Source of the DNA: a virus
Length of the DNA stretch: 35,591 nucleotides
Virus record (IMG/VR): IMGVR_UViG_3300030098_005293
Coordinates: 1 to 35,591 of that record
Direction: 5' to 3' (one strand)
How positions within the stretch are numbered: position 1 is the first letter of the stretch; every line of letters begins with the position of its first letter. Of the stretch, positions 15,143-24,258 are shown piece after piece. The notes under the pieces were generated by a model. It was not told where the DNA came from, searched no databases, and was given only the letters and a program-made list of their open reading frames with translations. The translations under genes and the position numbers were made by a program.

Positions 15143-15144
15143 TT

Positions 15145-16044
15145 ATGGGATTACTAGATAATCAAACTCAAAAACAGTGGTATGATAGTTCTTCAAAAGG
15201 AGATTATCAGTTTGTGTCACTAGATAATATTATAAATGCTTTTATGGTGGCTTATGTTGGTGAAGGAAAAATATTAAACAAGGTAAGTAGAACTGATGTT
15301 CAATTCCATGCGATGCGAGCAATACAGGAATTATCATACGATGTATTTCGTTCTATTAAGTCTCAAGAAATAGAAGTACCAAATACGTTGTTAATGGCGC
15401 TACCTCAAGATTATGTTAATTATGTTAAATTAGTTAGATCTGATTCTAATGGTATAGAAAGAGTATTATATCCAACAGGTAAAACTTCCAATCCTTTTGC
15501 TATAGAACAAGATAGTGATGGTGTATATAAATTTACTGATACAGATTTAGACGCAATAGAAGACACAATATCTGAACAAGGTGAAACATCATTTGAAAGT
15601 GATACATGGAAAAATTATAAAGATCAAACAGAAGTAGATGTTTATTCTGAAGACTCAACTGATTTAGACATAGATTACAGAGGAAGAAGATATGGATTAG
15701 ATCCACAATACGCTCAATCTAATGGTACATTTTTTATAGATCAAAGAACAGGTTATATACATTTTGGTTCAACACTTGCTGGGCAAACAGTAATACTTAA
15801 ATATATAAGTGATGGTCTTGGTACTGATGGAGAAATGTTGGTTCATAAATTTTGTGAAGAAGCAGCATATAAGTGGATAGCTTATGGTATATTATCTACA
15901 AGATCTAATATACCTCCATTTATAACAGCTAGATTTAAAAAAGAAAAGTTTGCAGAAACTAGAAAAGCAAAAATTAGATTATCTAATATTAAAATAGAAG
16001 AGTTTGCTCAAATTCTAAAAGGATTGGGAAAACAAATAAAATAA
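15145..16044 (+). CDS. Ring / tail tube-like connector protein
   Basis: This 299-residue protein starts with 'DNIINAFMVAYVGEGKIL' and 'RTDVQFHAMRAIQELSYDVF', a helical bundle as in short-tailed phage gatekeeper/tubular proteins. It continues with 'QEIEVPNTLLMALPQDYVNY', an acidic insertion (about residues 125-180), 'TGYIHFGSTLAGQTVILKYI' and a helical end 'RFKKEKFAETRKAKIRLSNI'. The 'IEVP..L...LP.DYV.YVK' part is a hallmark of connector proteins I recall from marine and crAss-like phages. It lies two bases after the previous gene and four before the stabilization-like gene, so they form one transcription unit. A role at the head-tail interface is likely; the exact counterpart of T7 gp11 or crAss ring protein 1 is inferred. 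Confidence 0.68.
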   Translation: MGLLDNQTQKQWYDSSSKGDYQFVSLDNIINAFMVAYVGEGKILNKVSRTDVQFHAMRAIQELSYDVFRSIKSQEIEVPNTLLMALPQDYVNYVKLVRSDSNGIERVLYPTGKTSNPFAIEQDSDGVYKFTDTDLDAIEDTISEQGETSFESDTWKNYKDQTEVDVYSEDSTDLDIDYRGRRYGLDPQYAQSNGTFFIDQRTGYIHFGSTLAGQTVILKYISDGLGTDGEMLVHKFCEEAAYKWIAYGILSTRSNIPPFITARFKKEKFAETRKAKIRLSNIKIEEFAQILKGLGKQIK

Positions 16045-16048
16045 TATT

Positions 16049-19000
16049 ATGTCAGAAATTAAACGTACCTTTCAGGGTGGGAAAATGAATAAAGATCTCG
16101 ACGAGAGAATCGTTCCCAATGGTGAATATAGAGATGCTTTAAATATACAGATAAGAACTTCTGATGGAGATGCTGTTGGCACTGTTCAAAATCTAAAATC
16201 AACTTATAGGGTATGGAACGGTGTGGACAAAAACGATCCTGACAAAAGTTACTATAGGGATTGGATGGGTGACACCAATCTTAACATTAATGGTGAAAAA
16301 TCTTTACCCGAGATAATAGGTAGTGTAACTGACGAAAAAAACGATAAAATATATTTTTTCATAAAAGCCCCTCATTTAGAAGATACTATTAAAATTTTTG
16401 AAGATGGTAACTATGATGCAGTTACTATGATTACTTCAGAGAGAAAATTCAACGACTGTATATTAGAATACAATGTTAATACTAATAGCGAGAAGGCAAT
16501 CGCTGTTGATAATTTCGCTATAATAAATACATTCGCAGAAATAAATCCAACACATCCCCTGGGAGATACTTTTCTTAATGGTGATGAGGTAGAAACCTAC
16601 ACTAGAATTGATGTTAGTACTAGTACCGGTGGAGTAAATAAGTACAGACCTGGTATGACAATTAAAGCTGTGAAAAGTAATGGAACAAATGTGTTTCCTA
16701 ATGGTGAAGTTGTTAGAATCAAAAGCTATAAAGATGGAGCAATAACACTTTATGGTGAACATACAAAAAATATATTTAATTCTAACATTCACGATATAAC
16801 TCACTTTATTTTTGAGCATGATGATAGGCCGTTAAATTTTTCAAATGGAGATGTAAATAATAGCATCAACGCGATTAATGTTATTGATAATTTATTATTT
16901 TGGACAGACAATACGAGCGAACCAAAAAAAATAAATATTGATAGAAGTAGAGAGGGATCAGATGGTTTTTACACGCACACGAAACTATGTGTAACAAATC
17001 CAGCAACTAACAACTATCAAGTTGTAACCACACAAGTTGATAGTGGTTTACTTGATTATCGAAATTCTCCGTGGCTAAAAGAAGAGCACGTTACTGTTAT
17101 AAGGAAAGCCCCGACATATGCTCCAACTCTACACATGAAAAGAACTCACAGAGAGGGACTTAATAATAGTTTTTTAACCGAAACTTATATTGGTATCAAT
17201 AGTGAGGGTAATGACACTGCTGTAGACGACATAATAGTTATAACCAATGACATTTGGTTAGAAACCGTATTTTTCTTTAATGACATAATAGTGTTTAATC
17301 AATTTAACAATAGTTTGGAAGAACCACCTGTTCAATTGAAAGCCAAGTTTTTATGTTACGAAGATACAGATGGAAATTGTACTTGTAGTGACGAAGGTGA
17401 TATTGACGATAGTGACAATTGTGAAGTTACAAATAGAGTTAGATTTCAAATGATAGCTATCGATCCAGGATTAACAGAACATATACATGAGTGGAAGTTT
17501 CATTTAGAGTTAGAAAAACCATTGTATGAATTGAAGATGGGTAGATTTGGTTTAAGATACAAATATGAAGATGGAGAATATTCTAGTTTTGGACCTTGGT
17601 CGGAATTAGCTTTTTTACCAGATGATTATGATTATCAATCAAGAAGAGGATATAATCTAGGAATGGTTAACTCATTAAGAGAGTTGGTTATAAAAGATTT
17701 TATTCCTTATCCAAGACCATTAGATGTGGTAGGTGTTGATATATTGTGGAAAAGTACTGATTCTCCTAGCGTATATGTTATGTCAACTGTTGAAAGAGCT
17801 AAAGATTCAGAATGGGAGGAATTTACCACTGATACATCTAGTAATGATATTAAGACAGGAGAACTACATATAACTTCTGAGATGATACACAAAGTTGTTC
17901 CATCTGATCAAATATTGAGATCTTGGGATAATGTCCCTAGAAGAGCGTTAGCACAAGAGATTGTTGGTAATAGACTTCTATATGGTAACTATGTTCAAGG
18001 ATATGATTTTAAATATCCTGTATCTTTAACTCAAAATATAATAAGTGACACTACACCTTCTTTAAGTAATCCCCAGAAATCTATTAAGACTATTAGAGAT
18101 TATAAATTTGGAATGGTATTTGGAGATAAATATGGTAGAGAAACACCTGTAATGACATCTGGATATGTATTGTCACAAAATGATATAGATAATCCTTACA
18201 TTGCGTTAACTGGTGATGTATCTGTACCGAAAATTTTATCAGCAAAGAAAAACTCAATAGAATTAAGACAAGTGTGGACTAACACAATTAACTCTTTAAA
18301 CGTACCACACGATTGGATTGATTATGTAAAATACTATGTAAAAGAACCTACTAATGAGTATTATAATTTAATAATGGATCATTGGTATTGGGCTGAAGAT
18401 GAACAAAGAAATGTTTGGTTATCATTTAATTCTGCTGATAGAAATAAAGTTGACGAAGAAACACATTTAATATTAAAAAATAAACACAACTCCCAACGAG
18501 CTGTATTAGAGAAAGCTAGATATAAAATTTTAGCTATTGAAAATGATGTACCAGAATACGTTAAAAATGTTCAGCTTGATTTAGGTAAGTGTCCAATGAC
18601 TGAGGCTGCGAATGGAATTACAGTAAATAATCTTATCAATTCTATTAGTTTGGAAACAGTTATGTGGGATCAATGTAGTCAAAGCGTGGGGATTTCAACA
18701 TGTTCATCTCCTACTGATGGACTAACTACTAAAAAATTATATGTCGGTGTTGAACAGTGGAATATTTTTACTGGAACAGTATTGTATGATTGGGATTCAG
18801 GTGAGTTTCATGAATCAGGACAAATTCTTCATCCTCTTGGTAAAGAAATAGAAGGTACTATAAAACTTAGAATTCGTGGAAAACATAATAATAAATATCT
18901 ATATACAAGATGGCAAAATGTTAGTAGTTGGAGAGTTATAAACGCGGACATGGAGTACGCTCAAAGTGGTGAATGGCAGTGGCTAACTCTACCTGTTATT

Positions 19001-22000
19001 GAATTTTCTTTTTCTGAACCATTTGGAGAAGAAATTGACATGTATACTAGGTGGAAAAACATTGTTGGAGAAGAAAATCTAGAAACTGGTAGTCTTTGTT
19101 GTGCTGGTAATTTTGTGATTCCAGATTTAGAATATTTTATAGAACTAAGAGAAGATATACCAGAACACAAAGCACAATATGATGGAAAATTTTTTGCTAA
19201 AGTTGAGGCGGACGGAGTTATGCTATCTAATATTATCGGTTCTTCATCTCAATCTCAACAGTATGTTGTCAAAAGATCTTATCCAGTACATTACGTAAGT
19301 AGCAATAGAAATGGTAATTTAGGACAAGAAATTTCGGGAACGTATACTGGATTCGGCGATGGATGGAATAATGCCGATTTTGATAGTGGTAATCCGGTAC
19401 CATTTTTTGGAATGTTTCCAAGTAGTGATAATGGAATTACCGTAGAAAATATCCAATCAGAGTTTGGTGGAATTAGTGATGGCGAAGGTGAAGGTAGCTG
19501 TCTTAATTTTTTTCAAGATGGGCTGGAGTATCCTGAAGCGGTACAAACTAAAGAGTACTGGGAGTATTTTAGAACACAAGCTTCTGAAACTCATGGAGGA
19601 GGTGACACTTTCAATAACATTGTTGATACTACATTTTTAGATGATGCTAGAATGGTGTATGGTCATTTACCAACTAGTGATTGGGTAGATGAGGATAATT
19701 CAACACCTGAAGGTGGTGGTCCATATACTCCAACTTCTTTTGATACGGGTATTTTGGAAAATAATGATGGTACATTCGGTGCTCAATCAGGAGTTGGTCG
19801 AATGACATTATCTTACTTGGGAGATGAAGAAAATGGCCAACCTCATCCAGGTGCTTTAAAAAATGATCTTAAACAAGTTGGAGCGCTCTTTAGATGGGCT
19901 GGTGATCCATATAATGAAGAAAATATATATCAAGTAATAGCCGTGGATGATGATGATTCTGATTTATCAGGTGAAGATATTAATGGTTATGGTGCTAACT
20001 ATGTAGATAGTGATTGTAGTAATTGCAACACGGCTAATATGTCTGACGGTAATGTTGGGGCATGTCATAGACGAACATATCAGGTTGAATTTAGAAAAAT
20101 TGAACTATTCACAAATGAACTTACTAGTGAAGGTATGCCAATTACACAGTGGGATCCAAGATCAAATATGGATCATTGGGGAGGAGAATATCAAGTGCTT
20201 GATATTGTAGAACTTAGATCAGTGAACTCATATAGTTCTGGAGAAATTAGAGATGGTGCTGTTTGGGAAACTGAACCAAAAAAGAGTACAGAATTAGATA
20301 TATATTACGAAGCTTCAGATGCTATACCAGTTACATTAAATGAAAACAATATATACAATTTTGCTCCAATCGATAGTTCAATTGGTGCTTGGAGATCTTC
20401 TAGTGATGGATGGACTAACTTAAATATTGGTAATGCATATAATTATAGAAGTTGGATTGGTGATGAAAATAAAGATCAAGCTTTTGTCCATATTAGAAAA
20501 TTTGATAGTGATGCGGACGCATGGGTTAATTGTGGTGATTTAGAAGAATCAGATGAAGTTACTTTCACTCATAACAACGGAACGATAACAAGGACTAAAA
20601 TTACTGGGGTTGGTAAATACTCTATTGATTCGTATGATGAGGATAGTTTGAATAGCACTCTTGTTGTGGAACCACAATGGATTGAAGTCGAGAATTCTGC
20701 AAGTTATAGTGATATAGGAACTGAATTTGATGTACAACTATACTTTAGTGGTAGTCAGAGTGAAACAACTACTGTTGTAAATCCAAACGACAGTTCTCAA
20801 ACAAAAGTTGTGCCAAAAATATACATAACGAGACAATCAGTCAAGTGGCCTAAAGGTGGTGGTGCACAAGAATGTGTCGCGGCAGGTCAAGATGAACTAG
20901 GAGAACTACCTATAACTTCCTATGAGGTCTACGATGACGCAGAGGGTGATTTTTCGTCATATGCTCTATCTAATGGATACAACAATGGATTACCTCTTGA
21001 CACTAAAGTCACTATAACTGAAGTAGTGACAGATGTAGCGAGTGGTAGTTTTATAACAACAGATGATGATGGCGTTATTGTAGCACCTAATGCAACTGAT
21101 CAAAACCAATTTGATCCAACAAATACTTTCAGTTTTACGAATGCCGCTTGGCTAGAAGTAAAATTATCATATAATGATTACGATTTATTTCCTACAGATA
21201 CTACTGGTAGTCCGGATCCGGAAGCTGACGATTACAATTCTAATTATGGAAATTATAGAGGTGTCATATGGAATTTATCGCGATTTTCTACTGCTCCAAC
21301 TGGTATATACGCTATTGATACAAAAGTTTGGAAATATCCAATTATACTTGGATGGCATAATTGCTATTCATTTGGTAATGGTGCTGAATCTGATAGAATA
21401 AGAGATGATTACAATGCTCCACAGATAGATAACGGGGTTAAGGTTTCTACAACATTCTCTGGTTATAGTGAAGAAACCAAAGGAAGTGGAATGATATATT
21501 CTGGTTTGTATAATTCTATATCAGAAGTTAATGATCTTAATGAGTTTAATATATCTCAAAAGATTACAAAAAATTTAAATCCTGCCTATGGCTCTATTCA
21601 AGCTTTAAAAACAAGAGATACTGATGTGGTTGTATTAGCTGAAGATAAAGTTTTAAAAGTTTTAGCGAGTAAAGACGCTCTTTATAATGCTGACGGTAAT
21701 CCGCAATTAACAGCAACAGACAAAGTTTTAGGTACAGCAGTACCATTTGTTGGTGATTATGGAATATCACAAAATCCTGAATCATTAGCTTGGGATCAAT
21801 TTAGATTATACTTCACAGATAAGCAAAGAGGTGCTGTATTAAGATTGTCAAGAGACGGTTTAACACCAATTTCAAATGTCGGTATGCGAACTTGGTTTAG
21901 AGAAAATCTTCCAAATGCTCAAAGTTTATTAGGGACATTTGACACTGTAAATGGTGAGTATAATTTAACACTTCATACTAATAGTGAAGATGACGATAAA

Positions 22001-23200
22001 ACAATATCATTTAACGAAGGTGCAAAAGGATGGATTAGTTTTAAATCGTTTATTCCTAATGCGGGTGAATCTGTTTCTGGTAAATATATAACAGCATATA
22101 AATATGAAATATGGGATCATTATAATAAGTTAGAAGATACGTATAGTACATTTTATGGGACAGAATACGAATCTAGCATTAAGTTAATATTCAATGATTT
22201 ACCTGGATCTATTAAATCATTTAAAACTATAAACTATGAGGGTAGTCAATCAAAGATTGATGAATTTGCAACAATTAATCAAGATGATTTAGATTATACT
22301 GATGGCGAATATTATAATATATCCGGAAAAAAAGGTTGGTATGTTGATTCGTTTGAAACAGACTTGCAAAGCGGTAGTGTTCCAGAGTTTATAAATAAAG
22401 AAGGTAAGTGGTTTAATAAAATAAATGGAATAATAACTGAGACAAGTAATATAGATACTAGTGAATTTACCGTACAAGGTATTGGTGATGTAACTTGGAT
22501 ATACAACTACGATGTTGATAGTGGTGATGATGGAGTTATACCAGATGCTACAATTCCTGGTTGCACAGATCCAACAGCATGTAACTACGATAACCAAGCA
22601 ACAATTACTGATTACTCATGCGTGTATCCGGAAGCAGGGTATGATTGTGATGGTAACTGCCTAAGTAATTATAACGACTTTGATGATGGAAATGGATGCG
22701 TGGAAATTGTCTATGGTTGCACAGATAACACATATGTAGAGTACAACCCACTAGCTAACACATGCACACCTCTTGATACAGATGGTGATGGTGTAATAGA
22801 TGTACAAAGTGGAGATGCAGATGGTGATGGTGTTTGTGATGACTGTGTTACTCCAATAACGTATGGTTGTATGGATCCTAACGCGTGTAACTCTGGAGAT
22901 TATTTATATCCCGAAAACACTTTATGTTTCTATGAAGCTGATTGTAATGGGGATTGTGGTGGAACCGCGGTAGAAACGAATTGTGGTTGTGGTCAGCCAG
23001 AAGCAGAAACGGGATATAATTGTGACGGTACTTGCGCATCAGGATATCAACTCGACGAGTATGGTATTTGCGTTGAAGCACCTGATGATCAAATTTGGAG
23101 TATTAGTAATTACACGGATGATTCATTAGCAACAATAGAAGGTGTTTGTCCAGAAGGTCAAGTTTGGGATGCTGATCAAGGAATTTGTGTTGATGGTTAA
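16049..23200 (+). CDS. Giant tail stabilization-like protein with Cys-rich C-terminal extension
   Basis: This 2383-residue protein opens with 'FQGGKMNKDLDERIVPNGEY' and 'RDALNIQIRTSDGDAVGTVQ', which I recognise as the start of 'stabilization protein'-type tail proteins of crAss-like and related marine phages. The domain resumes near residues 1830-1990 with 'YGSIQALKTRDTDVVVLAED', 'LTATDKVLGTAVPFVGDYGI' and 'SRDGLTPISNVGMRTWFREN', a propeller-like pattern. Between them lie more than 1400 residues of beta-rich, Asp/Ser/Tyr-rich sequence with scattered Cys clusters (about 435-455 and 1315-1335). The last 213 residues (from about 2171) hold 22 cysteines, two 'GCxDPxAC' units, 'DTDGDGVIDVQSGDADGDGV' Ca-binding-like repeats, and 'YDCDGNC/YNCDGTC' motifs resembling secreted marine Bacteroidota proteins. 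It probably forms the tail nozzle or fibre-bearing complex; host contact by the extension is inference. Confidence 0.78.
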   Translation: MSEIKRTFQGGKMNKDLDERIVPNGEYRDALNIQIRTSDGDAVGTVQNLKSTYRVWNGVDKNDPDKSYYRDWMGDTNLNINGEKSLPEIIGSVTDEKNDKIYFFIKAPHLEDTIKIFEDGNYDAVTMITSERKFNDCILEYNVNTNSEKAIAVDNFAIINTFAEINPTHPLGDTFLNGDEVETYTRIDVSTSTGGVNKYRPGMTIKAVKSNGTNVFPNGEVVRIKSYKDGAITLYGEHTKNIFNSNIHDITHFIFEHDDRPLNFSNGDVNNSINAINVIDNLLFWTDNTSEPKKINIDRSREGSDGFYTHTKLCVTNPATNNYQVVTTQVDSGLLDYRNSPWLKEEHVTVIRKAPTYAPTLHMKRTHREGLNNSFLTETYIGINSEGNDTAVDDIIVITNDIWLETVFFFNDIIVFNQFNNSLEEPPVQLKAKFLCYEDTDGNCTCSDEGDIDDSDNCEVTNRVRFQMIAIDPGLTEHIHEWKFHLELEKPLYELKMGRFGLRYKYEDGEYSSFGPWSELAFLPDDYDYQSRRGYNLGMVNSLRELVIKDFIPYPRPLDVVGVDILWKSTDSPSVYVMSTVERAKDSEWEEFTTDTSSNDIKTGELHITSEMIHKVVPSDQILRSWDNVPRRALAQEIVGNRLLYGNYVQGYDFKYPVSLTQNIISDTTPSLSNPQKSIKTIRDYKFGMVFGDKYGRETPVMTSGYVLSQNDIDNPYIALTGDVSVPKILSAKKNSIELRQVWTNTINSLNVPHDWIDYVKYYVKEPTNEYYNLIMDHWYWAEDEQRNVWLSFNSADRNKVDEETHLILKNKHNSQRAVLEKARYKILAIENDVPEYVKNVQLDLGKCPMTEAANGITVNNLINSISLETVMWDQCSQSVGISTCSSPTDGLTTKKLYVGVEQWNIFTGTVLYDWDSGEFHESGQILHPLGKEIEGTIKLRIRGKHNNKYLYTRWQNVSSWRVINADMEYAQSGEWQWLTLPVIEFSFSEPFGEEIDMYTRWKNIVGEENLETGSLCCAGNFVIPDLEYFIELREDIPEHKAQYDGKFFAKVEADGVMLSNIIGSSSQSQQYVVKRSYPVHYVSSNRNGNLGQEISGTYTGFGDGWNNADFDSGNPVPFFGMFPSSDNGITVENIQSEFGGISDGEGEGSCLNFFQDGLEYPEAVQTKEYWEYFRTQASETHGGGDTFNNIVDTTFLDDARMVYGHLPTSDWVDEDNSTPEGGGPYTPTSFDTGILENNDGTFGAQSGVGRMTLSYLGDEENGQPHPGALKNDLKQVGALFRWAGDPYNEENIYQVIAVDDDDSDLSGEDINGYGANYVDSDCSNCNTANMSDGNVGACHRRTYQVEFRKIELFTNELTSEGMPITQWDPRSNMDHWGGEYQVLDIVELRSVNSYSSGEIRDGAVWETEPKKSTELDIYYEASDAIPVTLNENNIYNFAPIDSSIGAWRSSSDGWTNLNIGNAYNYRSWIGDENKDQAFVHIRKFDSDADAWVNCGDLEESDEVTFTHNNGTITRTKITGVGKYSIDSYDEDSLNSTLVVEPQWIEVENSASYSDIGTEFDVQLYFSGSQSETTTVVNPNDSSQTKVVPKIYITRQSVKWPKGGGAQECVAAGQDELGELPITSYEVYDDAEGDFSSYALSNGYNNGLPLDTKVTITEVVTDVASGSFITTDDDGVIVAPNATDQNQFDPTNTFSFTNAAWLEVKLSYNDYDLFPTDTTGSPDPEADDYNSNYGNYRGVIWNLSRFSTAPTGIYAIDTKVWKYPIILGWHNCYSFGNGAESDRIRDDYNAPQIDNGVKVSTTFSGYSEETKGSGMIYSGLYNSISEVNDLNEFNISQKITKNLNPAYGSIQALKTRDTDVVVLAEDKVLKVLASKDALYNADGNPQLTATDKVLGTAVPFVGDYGISQNPESLAWDQFRLYFTDKQRGAVLRLSRDGLTPISNVGMRTWFRENLPNAQSLLGTFDTVNGEYNLTLHTNSEDDDKTISFNEGAKGWISFKSFIPNAGESVSGKYITAYKYEIWDHYNKLEDTYSTFYGTEYESSIKLIFNDLPGSIKSFKTINYEGSQSKIDEFATINQDDLDYTDGEYYNISGKKGWYVDSFETDLQSGSVPEFINKEGKWFNKINGIITETSNIDTSEFTVQGIGDVTWIYNYDVDSGDDGVIPDATIPGCTDPTACNYDNQATITDYSCVYPEAGYDCDGNCLSNYNDFDDGNGCVEIVYGCTDNTYVEYNPLANTCTPLDTDGDGVIDVQSGDADGDGVCDDCVTPITYGCMDPNACNSGDYLYPENTLCFYEADCNGDCGGTAVETNCGCGQPEAETGYNCDGTCASGYQLDEYGICVEAPDDQIWSISNYTDDSLATIEGVCPEGQVWDADQGICVDG

Positions 23201-23212
23201 AATAAATATAAA

Positions 23213-24247
23213 ATGACTTTAGTAAATTGTAAAATATCTAACTATCCACTTGGTGAACCGGATAATCAGAATCCAAGCTATGCCATGGGTTTTGGCAATT
23301 CTGTTATCAATAATAGTCTACCAAGTCATGTTAAATTGATTATAAAGCCCAACAATGATGTTGAGGATCTAGAAGGATTCTATGCTGTTAGAGCAACTGA
23401 CTTTTGGATAGGTGGTAGAGAAAATTACTTAGATCAAGCTACCCCACTAGATACTAGTTTGAGTACGCATAGTGGATATTTTTATGAATATAATAACTAT
23501 GGTGCTCAACCTTGGTTTGTATATGAGATATCGAATGCGTCATATTTTAGTACAGATTCAGATCTTGCTATTTCTCAAGTTAGCATAGATAACTACTTAA
23601 GTAGCAATAATATTGGCACATATCACCAATGGAAATATAATTTTGGTCTTGGATACTCTCCCTTATCTACTAATAGAAATGGAAAATCTATAGAATTATT
23701 TGGTGAAATTACACAGCAATCTCCAGGAAGAATTTACCACTATTGTGGGCATGATTCTTCATTTGACGATATAGCTATGGACGACTTGGATTTTATGGAG
23801 TCAAGTGATTGGGGAATAACACCTCTTCGAAAGCCACCATTCTTAGTTGGAAATAATCCTCAATATTGGGATGCAAATATATTTTCGGAGGAAGGTATAG
23901 GAACCAATAATATCCAACGCTGGGAATTATATCTTGGTAAAACTTGGCCATCAGATGCAGCATGGCCACCAACACTTGATGATATTCAACAAAATAAAGG
24001 CTATGAAAAAACAACCAGCTGGACACATATCAACAGGATTATGATTTGTGATAGCTTACCAAGTTTAGGTGAAGCCCAAGATGAAGATGGTATACAAATA
24101 GACGAAAATTACCCTATAAATAATGAGGTTCACGTTTGGATTGAGTTTAAAGATGATTACGCATTAGATATTTTACCAGAAAATAATCCTGAAACATGGG
24201 ATATCAAGGTTGATATAGATGGAGCTGCAAAATATATTGAATACTAA
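23213..24247 (+). CDS. Putative receptor-binding/tail protein, paralog A
   Basis: This 344-residue protein has no named family. The first 75 residues ('MTLVNCKISNYPLGEP', then 'PSHVKLIIKPNNDVEDLEGF', 'WIGGRENYLDQ') and the last 89 ('QQNKGYEKTTSWTHINRIMI', 'NNEVHVWIEFKDDYALDILP', 'WDIKVDIDGAAKYIE') match the next gene closely. The middle is much more diverged but keeps landmarks such as 'GRIYHYCGHDSS'. Aromatic- and Gly-rich composition suggests beta structure with ligand-contact loops. It follows the giant tail protein after 12 bases. A conserved frame with a variable centre is the pattern expected of receptor-binding or fibre-tip proteins; nothing here proves binding. No signal peptide or membrane segment is present. 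Confidence 0.7.
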   Translation: MTLVNCKISNYPLGEPDNQNPSYAMGFGNSVINNSLPSHVKLIIKPNNDVEDLEGFYAVRATDFWIGGRENYLDQATPLDTSLSTHSGYFYEYNNYGAQPWFVYEISNASYFSTDSDLAISQVSIDNYLSSNNIGTYHQWKYNFGLGYSPLSTNRNGKSIELFGEITQQSPGRIYHYCGHDSSFDDIAMDDLDFMESSDWGITPLRKPPFLVGNNPQYWDANIFSEEGIGTNNIQRWELYLGKTWPSDAAWPPTLDDIQQNKGYEKTTSWTHINRIMICDSLPSLGEAQDEDGIQIDENYPINNEVHVWIEFKDDYALDILPENNPETWDIKVDIDGAAKYIEY

Positions 24248-24258
24248 TAAATATTTAT

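Noticed and set aside
16463-16819. 118-residue open frame on the minus strand
   Set aside because: Antisense to the N-terminal part of the clearly coding tail protein; composition rich in Ile, Cys, Ser and Tyr is typical of antisense of Asp/Asn-rich AT-rich coding DNA.
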